From the NCBI RefSeq assembly GCF_027497235.1, contig NZ_CP114902.1, forward strand, positions 4,056,001-4,120,000: 64,000 nucleotides of DNA. Direction: 5' to 3'. The notes under the pieces are model-generated. The model did no database searches. It was not told the DNA's origin and was given only the letters and a program-made list of their open reading frames with translations. The translations under genes and the position numbers were made by a program. Every line of letters begins with the position of its first letter. Position 1 is the first letter of the stretch. Of this stretch, positions 24,356 through 32,448 are shown one piece after another. The DNA comes from Micromonospora sp. WMMD1128 (lineage in GTDB: Bacteria > Actinomycetota > Actinomycetes > Mycobacteriales > Micromonosporaceae).

Positions 24356-24856
24356 TCAGCGCGGGGGCAGGCGGTGCAGCTCGACCCGGTCGAGCCGCCC
24401 CGCCGCCACCCGGGCGGTCAGGTACGTCGCGTGCGGCTGAGCCCGCCGGTCGGTGGGTGAACCGGGGTTGAGCAGCCGCAGCCCGCCCGTCGCGACGCTG
24501 TCCCACGGGATGTGCGAGTGTCCGAAGACCAGCAGGTCGCAGTCGCCGTACGCGGCGGCGCAGCGCTCCTCGCGGCCGGTCTTCGGGCCGGTCTCGTGCA
24601 CCACGGCGACCCGCAGCCCGGCCAGCTCGACCCGGGCCACCTCGGGCAGCCGGGCGCGCAGGGCCGGCCCGTCGTTGTTGCCGTGTACCCCGACCAGTCG
24701 GCGTGACCGGGCCGCAAGCGCGTCCAGCAACGCCACGTCCACCCAGTCCCCGGCGTGCAGCACCACGTCGGCGGCCTCCACCGCCGCCCACAGCGCCTCC
24801 GGCAGATCCCGCGCCCGCTTGGGCACATGCGTATCCGCCATGATCACCAGCTCCAC
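24356..24856 (-). CDS. YfcE/MJ0936-type metallophosphoesterase
   Basis: A 166-residue calcineurin-like phosphodiesterase. Metal-binding motifs appear in order: MADTH (D-x-H) near residue 7, VVLHAGDWVD (GD), GVHGNNDG (GN[HD]), VVHETGP, and FGHSHIPWD (GHxH). It is likely to split phosphodiesters such as cyclic nucleotides; physiological substrate unknown. GTG 24856 has GGGAGG eight bases upstream. A 55-bp hairpin repeat lies just upstream, at 24891-24945. Confidence 0.88.
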   Translation of the reverse strand: MELVIMADTHVPKRARDLPEALWAAVEAADVVLHAGDWVDVALLDALAARSRRLVGVHGNNDGPALRARLPEVARVELAGLRVAVVHETGPKTGREERCAAAYGDCDLLVFGHSHIPWDSVATGGLRLLNPGSPTDRRAQPHATYLTARVAAGRLDRVELHRLPPR

Positions 24857-24890
24857 CGCCCCATCCTCCCACTCACTCCCCGGCCCCGCC

Positions 24891-24945
24891 GATCATGAGG
24901 TTGGCGGCACTCAGGGAGATCAGCTCCGCCGCCAACTTCATGATC
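24891..24945. repeat. 55-bp hairpin repeat, GATCATGAAGTTG family, copy 1
   Basis: Arms 24891-24908 and 24928-24945 (18 bp, one mismatch) enclose a 19-base loop. The arm sequence begins GATCATGAGGTTGGCGGC. Copies 2 and 3 at 40974 and 55207 have the same arm and loop lengths, so this is a dispersed element family and not a chance terminator. Confidence 0.75.
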
Positions 24946-24979
24946 ACCGCGAAAAAGGGGTGAGGGGGCGAGGGGTGGG

Positions 24980-25759
24980 TTAGGCGCCCTGGCCCTGGTT
25001 CTGCATCAGGCCGCCGTCCATGAAGTAGGTCGAGCCGGTGACGTAGTCGGCGTCGCCGCTGGCCAGGAAGACGGCCAGCTTGGCGATCTCGGACGGCTCG
25101 GCGGCCCGCTTCCACGGGATGCTCTGCACCTGCTCGTGGAGGTACTTCGGGTCGTCGATCGCCTCCTGGTTGAACGGGGTCAGCACCATGCCCGGCCCGA
25201 TGTTGTTCACGTTCATGCCCATCGGGGCCACCTCCAGGGCCAGGCTCTTGGCCAGCTCCAGCATGCCGCCCTTGCTGGAGTCGTAGTCCGCGCCGCCGGC
25301 CCGGGCCACCTCCTGGTGGATCGACGTGATGTTGATGATCTTGCCGCCGCCACCGGCGTCCCGGCGGTGCCGGACGAACCGCCGGCAGCAGAAGAACATG
25401 CCGTAGAGGTTCGTGCGGATGCACCGGTCCCAGGTCTCGGTGTCCAGGTCGACCACCGGGATGCCGGAGGCGTCCACGCCGGCGTCGTTCATCAGCACGT
25501 CCAGCCGGTCGAACTCGGCCAGCGCCTCGTCGAACATCGCGTCGACCTGATGCTCGACGCTGATGTCGCCCTGCACCACCACGGCCCGCCGGCCGGCTTT
25601 CTCGATCTCCGCCCGGGTGTGGTTCGCGCCGGCGTGGTCGTGCAGGTAGTGCACCACCACATCGGCGCCCTCCCGGCCGAACTCGATCGCGGTGGCCTGG
25701 CCGATGCCCGAGTCCGAGCCGGTGATCAGGGCGGTCTTCCCCGCCAGTCGTCCGGTCAT
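24980..25759 (-). CDS. Glucose-1-dehydrogenase-like SDR oxidoreductase
   Basis: A 259-residue classical SDR. Cofactor motif TGSDSGIGQ at ~12, NDAG (in place of NNAG), catalytic Ser in INITSIHQE, Tyr and Lys in YDSSK, and C-terminal YVTGSTYFMDGGL. The group includes glucose 1-dehydrogenases and 3-oxoacyl reductases. The ATG at 25759 overlaps the GH15 stop as ATGA, so the two are co-translated. A shared role in oxidising the sugar released by the GH15 enzyme is an attractive inference. Confidence 0.86.
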   Translation of the reverse strand: MTGRLAGKTALITGSDSGIGQATAIEFGREGADVVVHYLHDHAGANHTRAEIEKAGRRAVVVQGDISVEHQVDAMFDEALAEFDRLDVLMNDAGVDASGIPVVDLDTETWDRCIRTNLYGMFFCCRRFVRHRRDAGGGGKIINITSIHQEVARAGGADYDSSKGGMLELAKSLALEVAPMGMNVNNIGPGMVLTPFNQEAIDDPKYLHEQVQSIPWKRAAEPSEIAKLAVFLASGDADYVTGSTYFMDGGLMQNQGQGA

Positions 25760-27591
25760 CCGGTTGCTCCCTCCGTGCGGGCCGCGCCCATCGGCACGGT
25801 CGGTCGCTCGTGCGCGAACCGCGCCGCCGCGTCGGTGATCCGGCCCGCGGCGTTGATCAGGCCGATGTGCGAGAACGCCTGGGGAAAGTTGCCCAGCTGT
25901 TCGCCGGTGGCCTGGTCGATCTGCTCGGCATAGAGGCCGAGGTCGTTCGTGCGGGCGGCGAGCTGTTCGAACAGCCGCCGGGCCCGGTCCACCTCGCCCG
26001 CCTCGGCCAGGCAGCCGACCAGCCAGAACGAGCAGATCACGAAGCCGGCCGGGTCGTCGTCCCAGCGGCGCAGCAGCCCGTCGCGGGACAGCCGGCGTTC
26101 GATCACGTCCACGGTGGCGCGCATCCGCGGGTCGTCGGCGGGCAGGAAGCCGACAAGCGGCATGAGCAGCACCGAGGCGTCCAGGTCCTCGGAGTCGAAC
26201 GCCCCGGTGTACGCGCCGATCCGCTCGTTCCAGCCCCGGGCGAGCACCGCCGCGCGGATCTCGTCGCGGGCCGCCGCCCAGCGGGCCACGTCCGCCGGCT
26301 CGCCGATGCGCGGACCGAAGCGGACCGCCCGGTCCAGCGCGGTCCAGCACTGCACCTTCGACGACACGTAGTGCCGCTCGGCGTCGCGTGCCTCCCACAT
26401 CCCGGAGTCGGGCCGACGCCAGTCGCGCACCGCCCGATCGGCGAGCGTGCACAGCAGGTGGCGCACCTCGGGCGACATCGGATCCAGGTAATGCCGCATC
26501 AGCCACGCCGCGTCGAGCACCTCGCCCAGCACGTCGTTCTGCCGCTGCCGCCAGGCGTCGTTGCCGACGAGCACCGGTCGGCTGCCGTCGTACCCGGCCA
26601 GGTGGTCGAGGTCGTGCTCGGTCAGGTCCCGCTCCCCCTCGACGCCGTACATGATCGGCGCGGGGGTGTCGCCGAGCCGCCCCATGGCCCGGGCCACCCA
26701 GGTGAACTGCCGGTCCGCCTCGTCCGGGCAGGCGGCCCGCCACAGCGCCTGGAGGGTGAGGCTGAAGTCGCGGAGCCAGACGAACCGGTAGTCGTAGTTG
26801 CGGTTCCCGCCGGGCTCCTCCGGCAGCGCGGTGGTGGCCGCCGCGACCACCGCGCCGCTCGGCCCGTAGGTCATGCCCTGCACCACGAGCGCGCTGCGCC
26901 GGACCAGGTCCCGGAATTCACCCCGGTAGTCGTGCAGGTCCGCCCAGGAGCGCCAGCCGGCGACCGTGCCGGCGACCACGTCGGCGGCGTCGGGCAGCGC
27001 CGGCGCCCCGCCGGCGTACGTCGGGGCGTACCCGAGGGTGAAGTGGTGGGCGCTGCCGGCGCGGGCGGTGAACCGCCCGACGGCGGTCCCGTCGACGAAG
27101 GCCAGGCTGACGCCGGCGCGCAGCTCCAGCCGGCACGCGCCGGCGGTGGCGACGGTCACCCCGTCGCGTTCGGTGAGGTAGGCCCCGACCCGCCCGTACT
27201 CGAACCGTGGCGCGTAGTCGACGCGCATCGGCACCTCACCGTCGACGCCCTCGACGACCCGGGCGAGCACCCGCGGCGACCGCAGCCCGATGTCGTGGCC
27301 GCGGGCGCCGGGCTCCAGCGCCAGGGCGTCGGTGACGGCCACCGTCCCGGTCGGTGTGGCGAAGACGGTACGCAGCACCAGCGCGTCGTCCAGGTAGGAC
27401 CGGGTGCTGGTGAACCCGCCCTCCGGACGGATCGCCCAGTGCCCGGCGTCGTCGTCGAGCAGCCGCCCGAAGACAGACGGCCCGTCGAACCGCGCCGGGC
27501 ACCACCAGTTCACCGAGCCGGCGGTGTCCACCAGGGCGGCGCTGCGCCCGTCGGCGAGGAAGCCGTGCTCGCTGATCCGTCCGGTGCGCAC
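25756..27591 (-). CDS. Glycoside hydrolase family 15 (glucoamylase/trehalase-like)
   Basis: A 611-residue cytoplasmic protein. The N-terminal beta-sandwich begins RISEHGFLADGRSAALVDTAGSVNWWCPARFDGPSVFGRLLDDDAGHW. The (alpha/alpha)6 barrel contains YDYRFVWLRDFSLTLQALWRA, RPDSGMWEARD-like GMWE and HYVSSKVQCWTALDRA. These fit the GH15 group that includes mycobacterial trehalases and glucoamylase-like enzymes. There is no signal peptide, so the substrate (trehalose, glycogen fragments or maltooligosaccharide) is internal. A GCAT-N15-GGGTAG element eight bases before GTG 27591 may be a stress promoter. Confidence 0.88.
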   Translation of the reverse strand: MRTGRISEHGFLADGRSAALVDTAGSVNWWCPARFDGPSVFGRLLDDDAGHWAIRPEGGFTSTRSYLDDALVLRTVFATPTGTVAVTDALALEPGARGHDIGLRSPRVLARVVEGVDGEVPMRVDYAPRFEYGRVGAYLTERDGVTVATAGACRLELRAGVSLAFVDGTAVGRFTARAGSAHHFTLGYAPTYAGGAPALPDAADVVAGTVAGWRSWADLHDYRGEFRDLVRRSALVVQGMTYGPSGAVVAAATTALPEEPGGNRNYDYRFVWLRDFSLTLQALWRAACPDEADRQFTWVARAMGRLGDTPAPIMYGVEGERDLTEHDLDHLAGYDGSRPVLVGNDAWRQRQNDVLGEVLDAAWLMRHYLDPMSPEVRHLLCTLADRAVRDWRRPDSGMWEARDAERHYVSSKVQCWTALDRAVRFGPRIGEPADVARWAAARDEIRAAVLARGWNERIGAYTGAFDSEDLDASVLLMPLVGFLPADDPRMRATVDVIERRLSRDGLLRRWDDDPAGFVICSFWLVGCLAEAGEVDRARRLFEQLAARTNDLGLYAEQIDQATGEQLGNFPQAFSHIGLINAAGRITDAAARFAHERPTVPMGAARTEGATG

Positions 27592-27599
27592 GGTGGTGC

Positions 27600-27624
27600 C
27601 TACCCGACCGGGCCGCCGTCATGC
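27600..27624 (-). promoter_or_regulatory. Possible SigB/SigF-type promoter of the GH15-SDR operon
   Basis: On the minus strand GCAT (27624-27621), 15 bases, GGGTAG (27605-27600), eight bases to GTG 27591. The -35 is weaker than in the other examples. Confidence 0.35.
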
Positions 27625-27650
27625 CTGCCCGGATGCGTTCGGGTCGCCGC

Positions 27651-27675
27651 GTTACCGCTCGCCGGCGGCGGGAAC
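27651..27675 (+). promoter_or_regulatory. SigB/SigF-type promoter of the general stress protein gene
   Basis: GTTA (27651-27654), 15 bases, GGGAAC (27670-27675), 27 bases before ATG 27703. Confidence 0.45.
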
Positions 27676-27702
27676 GCGGCGGGTTGACGAAGGAGGATGC
27701 TC

Positions 27703-28290
27703 ATGACCAGACCCTCGACTCCGACCGCGGCCTGGCGTCCCGGAATGCCGGGCGGCGACAACCTCCCGTCCGGTCCGGGCGGTCGCCCGACACCGCCGAG
27801 CGGGGACGGGTACGGCCCGCAGGCCGGCCGACCGACCGTGACGCTCGGCTCGTATCCGGACTATCCGTCCGCCCAGCGCGTGGTGGACTATCTGGCCGAC
27901 AACCGGTTCCCGGTGGAACGGACCGCGATCGTCGGCACCGACCTGACCCTTGTCGAAACCGTGATGGGGCGGCTGACCACCGGCCGGGCGGCCCTTCTGG
28001 GCGCCGGGACGGGCGCCTGGTTCGGCTTGTTCATCGGGTTGCTCTTCGGCATCTTCACCGCGGGCAACTGGCTGGCCGTGATCCTGGTCGGCCTGGTGAT
28101 CGGCGCGATCTGGGGCGCCGTGTTCGGCGCCGTCGCGCATGCCATGAGCGGTGGGCAGCGCGACTTCACCTCGGCCAGCTCGCTGCGGGCCGGCCAGTAC
28201 GCGGTCACGGTGGACGCGGAGCTGGCGGAGCAGGCGCGGCAGGCGCTCGGCCGGATGCACCTGACGCCCACCGGCGTCACCGCACGCTGA
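27703..28290 (+). CDS. General stress protein 17M-like membrane protein
   Basis: A 195-residue protein. After a ~45-residue Pro/Gly-rich N-terminus, the general-stress-17M-like domain appears (TVTLGSYPDYPSAQRVVDYLADNRFPVERTAIVGTDL). A Gly-rich double membrane hairpin follows: ALLGAGTGAWFGLFIGLLFGIFTAG and LAVILVGLVIGAIWGAVFGAVAHAM. Related proteins are induced by heat and osmotic stress. AAGGAGG stands six bases before ATG 27703, so the ATG at 27697, abutting that site, is not used. Confidence 0.82.
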   Translation: MTRPSTPTAAWRPGMPGGDNLPSGPGGRPTPPSGDGYGPQAGRPTVTLGSYPDYPSAQRVVDYLADNRFPVERTAIVGTDLTLVETVMGRLTTGRAALLGAGTGAWFGLFIGLLFGIFTAGNWLAVILVGLVIGAIWGAVFGAVAHAMSGGQRDFTSASSLRAGQYAVTVDAELAEQARQALGRMHLTPTGVTAR

Positions 28291-28307
28291 GGCGGGTACG
28301 TCACCAC

Positions 28308-28336
28308 GAGGGAGGGTCCCGCCGGGGCCCTCCCTC
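28308..28336. terminator. Hairpin terminator between convergent genes
   Basis: Nine-base perfect arms GAGGGAGGG (28308-28316) and CCCTCCCTC (28328-28336), extendable by four more with one mismatch. Confidence 0.55.
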
Positions 28337-28342
28337 ACCGGG

Positions 28343-28930
28343 TCAGTCGTGCCAGGCCCGCTCGCCGGCGCGCAGCGGCACGTCGACGCGGTTCTCCGGC
28401 GGGGCGAGCGGGCAGGCCCACCTGTCGTCGTACGCGCAGCTCGGGTTGTAGAGGTAGTTGGCGTCCAGCCGCACCCGCTCGCCGGGCAGCACGGTCAGGC
28501 CCCGTCCGAACGTGCCCTTCACCGTGTCGGTCAGGTAGCGCCCACCGCCGTACGAGCCGTCGCCGCAGCTCGCGTCGCGCAGGGGCACGAACAGCCCACC
28601 TCCGTACGCGTCGATCCACCAGAGCGTGAGCGGCCCCCACGGGGTCTCGGCGACCGCCACCCGGCGGTAGGCGACCACGCCGTCCGGGCCGCCGGTGTCG
28701 ATGCTCAGCTCGCCCGAGGCGGGCCGCAGCGGGGCCTCGACCACGGCCGTCGGGTCGGGCGGATACCAGCGGAGTCCGGTGAAGCCGGCCCGGTCGGCGG
28801 GCGGCACCGGGCTGCTCGGGTGGGTGCGGAACAGCTCGTCCCGGGCGTCCCGGAACCCGCCCAGGTCGAGGTCGGACAGGTAGAGCCCGGCCACCCGCTC
28901 CCGCCAGTCGAGCACGTCGAGGTCATCCAT
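28343..28930 (-). CDS. DUF1684 domain protein
   Basis: A 195-residue soluble protein. The domain is recognised by the run DLGGFRDARDELFRTHPSSPVP, GLRWYPPDP, and the C-terminal LDANYLYNPSCAYDDRWACPLAPPENRVDVPLRAGE, which contains the conserved N-PSCAY and CPLAPPENR motifs. Function is unknown; some members sit with pirin or cupin genes. It is divergent from a MarR-pirin unit, and an AAATTT-centred operator lies 25 bases before its start, so MarR probably controls it. A TAGGGT hexamer about seven bases before the ATG suggests a leaderless start. Confidence 0.83.
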   Translation of the reverse strand: MDDLDVLDWRERVAGLYLSDLDLGGFRDARDELFRTHPSSPVPPADRAGFTGLRWYPPDPTAVVEAPLRPASGELSIDTGGPDGVVAYRRVAVAETPWGPLTLWWIDAYGGGLFVPLRDASCGDGSYGGGRYLTDTVKGTFGRGLTVLPGERVRLDANYLYNPSCAYDDRWACPLAPPENRVDVPLRAGERAWHD

Positions 28931-28954
28931 CCCCCGACCCTAGCTGCTCGCTCG

Positions 28955-28968
28955 CTTCAAATTTCAAG
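28955..28968. promoter_or_regulatory. MarR-type operator 1 (DUF1684 side)
   Basis: Inverted repeat CTTCAAATTTCAAG: CTT-N-AAATTT-N-AAG. It shares its layout with operator 2, 66 bp away centre to centre. A/T-rich islands like these are striking in a 73% GC region. Confidence 0.5.
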
Positions 28969-29020
28969 CCTTCTCCTCTACGCGCTTATCTGCGTGAGCG
29001 AGGCCACGCATCAGCACATT

Positions 29021-29034
29021 GTTTAAATTTTAAC
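29021..29034. promoter_or_regulatory. MarR-type operator 2 (MarR side)
   Basis: Inverted repeat GTTTAAATTTTAAC: GTT-N-AAATTT-N-AAC. It covers the expected -35 region of a TACTCT -10 box (29041-29046) six bases before the marR ATG, so binding should shut off the regulator's own promoter. Confidence 0.55.
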
Positions 29035-29052
29035 TAGTGCTACTCTGGTGGC

Positions 29053-29547
29053 ATGACGGAGAGCCTGGACGCGGAGCGGGCGGCCTGCTGGCGGGCCTAC
29101 ATCGAGTCGAGCCAGCGGCTGTTCACCCGGCTGGAGGACGACCTGCGCGCGGACAGCGAGCTGAGCTTCGCCGACTACCACGTGCTGGTGTTGCTCTCCG
29201 AGGCGCCCGGGCAGCGGCTGCGCATGGGCGAGCTGGCCGACCGGCTGGTGTTCTCCCCGAGCCGGCTGACCTACCAGATCACCACGATGCAGAAGCGCGG
29301 CCTGGTGGCCAAGCAGTCCTGCCCGGCGGATCGGCGCGGCAGCGAGGCCGTGCTCACCGCGGCCGGTCTGCTGGCGCTGCGCGAGGCCGCGCCGCACCAC
29401 AGGCGCTCCGTGCGCGCCCACCTGATCGACGACCTCGACGACGCGGAGGTCGCCTGCCTCACCCGGGTCTTCGAGCGGCTCGGCCGGCGCCTGCGCGCCG
29501 ACCGCACCGCGTCGTCCACCCCGGCCGACAACCAAGGAGCCCACTGA
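29053..29547 (+). CDS. MarR-family transcriptional regulator
   Basis: A 164-residue winged-helix dimer. The recognition core is LSFADYHVLVLLSEAPGQRLRMGELADRLVFSPSRLTYQITTMQKRGLVAK, followed by the wing DRRGSEAVLTAAG. Regulators of this type are usually repressors released by phenols, quinones or oxidants. Its stop shares a base with the pirin start (TGATG), so it is co-translated with pirin. Two matched operators in the upstream gap suggest self-repression and control of the divergent DUF1684 gene. The promoter looks leaderless. Confidence 0.9.
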   Translation: MTESLDAERAACWRAYIESSQRLFTRLEDDLRADSELSFADYHVLVLLSEAPGQRLRMGELADRLVFSPSRLTYQITTMQKRGLVAKQSCPADRRGSEAVLTAAGLLALREAAPHHRRSVRAHLIDDLDDAEVACLTRVFERLGRRLRADRTASSTPADNQGAH

Positions 29548-30533
29548 TGCCCGCGATCACCGTCGACGACGTCCTCGTCCTGCCCCGCCTGCCGCGGCTG
29601 GAGGAGTCCACCGCCTACCGCCCGGTCCGCCGGGTCACCACCGCGCCCAGCGGCTACGAGGGCGAGGGCTTCCCGGTCCGCCGGGCCTTCGCCGGGGTCT
29701 CCCTGACCGATCTCGACCCGTTCATCCACCTCGACCAGATGGGCGAGGTGGACTACGCGCCGGGCGAGCCGAAGGGCACCTCGTGGCACCCGCACCGGGG
29801 CTTCGAGACGGTGACCTACATGATCGACGGGATCATGGACCACCAGGACTCCACGGGCGGCGGCGGCACCATCACCGACGGCGACACCCAGTGGATGACC
29901 GCCGGCAGCGGCCTGCTGCACATCGAGGCCCCGCCGGAGCACCTGGTGACGAGCGGCGGCCTGTTCCACGGCCTCCAGCTCTGGGTCAACCTGCCCCGGG
30001 TGGCCAAGATGAGCCCGCCGCGCTACCAGGACATCCGCGGCCGGGAGTCGGCGCTGCTGACCACCCCGGACGGGGGCGGCCTGATCCGGGTGATCGCCGG
30101 CGAGATCGCCGGGCACCGCGGCCCCGGCTCCACCCACACCCCGATCACCATCGCGCACGTCACGCTCCAGCCCGGCGCCGAGCTGAGCCTGCCCTGGCGG
30201 GCCGACTTCAACGCGCTCGTCTACGTGCTGGCCGGGCGGGGCACGGTGGGCACCGACCGGCAGCCGGTCCGCGTCGGCCAGCTCGCCGTGCACGGGCCCG
30301 GCGACGCGCTGCGGATCACCGCCGACCGGACGCAGGACGGCAACACCCCGGCGCTGGAGCTCTACCTGATGGGTGGGCAGCCGATCCGCGAGCCGGTGGC
30401 GCACTACGGCCCGTTCGTGATGAACACCCGGGCCGAGCTGATCCAGGCGGTCGAGGACTTCCAGGCCGGCCGACTCGGGGTGGTCCCGACCGGGCGGGTG
30501 CCGCACAGCGCCGGCCAGGGCGACCGCCCCTGA
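29547..30533 (+). CDS. Pirin family protein
   Basis: A 328-residue bicupin. The N-terminal cupin carries the metal-binding set in WHPHRGFETVTYMIDG (two His and Glu) with a further His in GSGLLHIEAP. FHGLQLWVNLPRVAKMSPPRYQD is the pirin signature. The C-terminal cupin includes NALVYVLAGRGTVG. Bacterial pirins bind Fe, and some have quercetin 2,3-dioxygenase activity. Co-expression with MarR fits a redox- or phenol-responsive role. Confidence 0.92.
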   Translation: MPAITVDDVLVLPRLPRLEESTAYRPVRRVTTAPSGYEGEGFPVRRAFAGVSLTDLDPFIHLDQMGEVDYAPGEPKGTSWHPHRGFETVTYMIDGIMDHQDSTGGGGTITDGDTQWMTAGSGLLHIEAPPEHLVTSGGLFHGLQLWVNLPRVAKMSPPRYQDIRGRESALLTTPDGGGLIRVIAGEIAGHRGPGSTHTPITIAHVTLQPGAELSLPWRADFNALVYVLAGRGTVGTDRQPVRVGQLAVHGPGDALRITADRTQDGNTPALELYLMGGQPIREPVAHYGPFVMNTRAELIQAVEDFQAGRLGVVPTGRVPHSAGQGDRP

Positions 30534-30585
30534 TCGGGTACGAAGGCTCGGGCGCTCCGGTTCGCCGGGGCGCCCGGGCGGCGGC

Positions 30586-30714
30586 TCAGGAGACGGCGAA
30601 GATCCCGGCCACCCCGAGGATCACCATCAACAGGACCGCCACCAGCGCACCCCGCTCCCCCTCCACCGCCTGGTCGCGGTCGTCGGTCACGGTGTTCGTC
30701 GTCTCGGCGGGCAT
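30586..30714 (-). CDS. 42-residue single-span membrane protein
   Basis: A short frame not long enough for usual gene calling: MPAETTNTVTDDRDQ at the N-terminus, then an acidic linker and one hydrophobic helix GALVAVLLMVILGVAGIFAVS at the C-terminus. The ATG at 30714 has AAGGAGG nine bases upstream. A GGGTAC hexamer at 30771-30766 (minus strand) may belong to its promoter. It is a tail-anchored micro-protein of unknown role. It faces away from the phospholipase D-like gene. Confidence 0.6.
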   Translation of the reverse strand: MPAETTNTVTDDRDQAVEGERGALVAVLLMVILGVAGIFAVS

Positions 30715-30858
30715 GTCGGTGCCTCCTTGAGTTCCGCGATCCAGGGGTCCGGCGCACCCCTGACGCGTACCCGTCGCCGCCGACCTGCTGCTTCGACGTG
30801 CGGGGCCGTGCCGGGGGTCCTACCGTTGAGGACGTCGTCGACCTCGGGAGGCTGGAAC

Positions 30859-32448
30859 GTGACCCTGCGGGACTGGTTACTCACCGCACAGGAACGCGCC
30901 AACCCAGGGTCTGAGTTACCCGTCTGGACGAGCGGAAACCTTGCCGAGCCGTTGATTCACGGCAGCGCGTACTTTGACCGGCTGGTCAGTGAGGTGGAGG
31001 AGCTGCGCGCCGGTGACCACCTGTTCTTCACCGACTGGCGGGGCGACCCGGACGAGCGGATGCGCCCGGACGGGCCGACGGTGGCCCAACTGTTCGCCCG
31101 GGCCGCGCAGCGCGGGGTGATCGTCAAGGGCCTGCTCTGGCGCTCCCACCTCGACAAGCTCTCCTACAGCGAGGCGGAGAACCGCGACCTCAGCGAGACG
31201 GTCCGCGCGGCCGGCGGCGAGGTGCTGCTCGACCAGCGGGTCCGGCGCGGCGGCTCGCACCACCAGAAGCTCGTGGTGCTGCGCCACCCCGACGACCCGG
31301 GCCGGGACGTCGCGTTCGCCGGCGGCATCGACCTGTGTCACAGCCGCCGGGACGACGCCACGCATGCCGGCGACCCGCAGGCGGTCGGCATGTCTCCCCG
31401 GTACGGCCCGACCCCGGCCTGGCACGACGTGCAGCTCGCGCTGCACGGCCCGGTGGTCGGCGCGCTTGACACCACGTTCCGCGAGCGGTGGACCGACCCG
31501 ATGCCGCTGAACTCGGAGAACCCGCTGGCCCAGCTCCGGGACCGGCTGCGCGGCTCGGACCTCACCCCGGACCCGCTGCCCGAGCAGCCGGCCGACCCGC
31601 CGCCGTGCGGCCCGCACCACGTCCAGGTGCTGCGCACCTACCCGGCGGTACGCCCGCGCTACTCCTTCGCCCCGGACGGCGAACGCACCGTGGCCCGCGG
31701 CTACACCAAGGCGGTACGCCGGGCCCGCCGGCTGATCTACCTGGAGGACCAGTACCTCTGGTCCACCGAGGTGGCCGAGTTGTTCGCCCAGGCGCTGTGC
31801 GAGCACCCGGAGCTGCACCTGGTGGCGGTCGTGCCCCGGCATCCGGACGTGGACGGCCGGCTGGCGCTGCCGCCGAACATGGTGGGCCGGGAGCAGGCGC
31901 TCTCGCTGTGCCGCCGGGCCGCACCGGAGCGGGTGCACGTCTTCGACGTGGAGAACCACGAGGGCACCCCGGTCTACGTGCACGCCAAGGTCTGTGTGGT
32001 GGACGACGTCTGGGCCAGCGTGGGCAGCGACAACTTCAACCGCCGGTCCTGGACCCATGACAGCGAGCTGTCCTGCGCCGTGCTCGACGACACCCGCGAC
32101 GAGCGGGCGCCCGCCGATCCGGCCGGGCTGGGCGACGGCGCCCGCGCCTTCGCCCGAGACCTGCGGCTGCGGCTGTGGCGCGAACACCTGGACCGCGATC
32201 CCGACGGGGCGCAGGACCACGACCTGCTGGACCCGGCGGACGCGGTGGCGGCGATCGACGCGGCGGCGCAGGCGCTTGACGACTGGCACGCGGGCGGGCG
32301 GGTCGGCCCCCGTCCGCCGGGCCGGTTACGGCCGCACCGCGCCGAACGGCTGCCCTGGCGTACGCGGATCTGGGCGCTGCCGGCGTACCGGCTGGTCTAC
32401 GACCCGGACGGCAGGCCGCTGCGGGCGCGACGCGCCGGCACCTGGTGA
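30859..32448 (+). CDS. Phospholipase D-like protein with three TTA codons
   Basis: A 529-residue PLD-superfamily protein. The first catalytic region is SHHQKLVVLRHPDD followed by FAGGIDLCHSRRDDA; the second is a full HxKx4D motif, VHAKVCVVDDVWASVGSDNFNRRSW. Such enzymes split or transfer phosphodiester groups, often in phospholipids. There is no signal peptide. GTG 30859 follows GGGAGG. Leu7, Leu20 and Leu490 are coded by TTA (30877, 30916, 32326), the codon read by the bldA tRNA in streptomycetes, so translation may be development-dependent. The 3' end overlaps the convergent ADC-like gene by 52 bp. Confidence 0.88.
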   Translation: MTLRDWLLTAQERANPGSELPVWTSGNLAEPLIHGSAYFDRLVSEVEELRAGDHLFFTDWRGDPDERMRPDGPTVAQLFARAAQRGVIVKGLLWRSHLDKLSYSEAENRDLSETVRAAGGEVLLDQRVRRGGSHHQKLVVLRHPDDPGRDVAFAGGIDLCHSRRDDATHAGDPQAVGMSPRYGPTPAWHDVQLALHGPVVGALDTTFRERWTDPMPLNSENPLAQLRDRLRGSDLTPDPLPEQPADPPPCGPHHVQVLRTYPAVRPRYSFAPDGERTVARGYTKAVRRARRLIYLEDQYLWSTEVAELFAQALCEHPELHLVAVVPRHPDVDGRLALPPNMVGREQALSLCRRAAPERVHVFDVENHEGTPVYVHAKVCVVDDVWASVGSDNFNRRSWTHDSELSCAVLDDTRDERAPADPAGLGDGARAFARDLRLRLWREHLDRDPDGAQDHDLLDPADAVAAIDAAAQALDDWHAGGRVGPRPPGRLRPHRAERLPWRTRIWALPAYRLVYDPDGRPLRARRAGTW

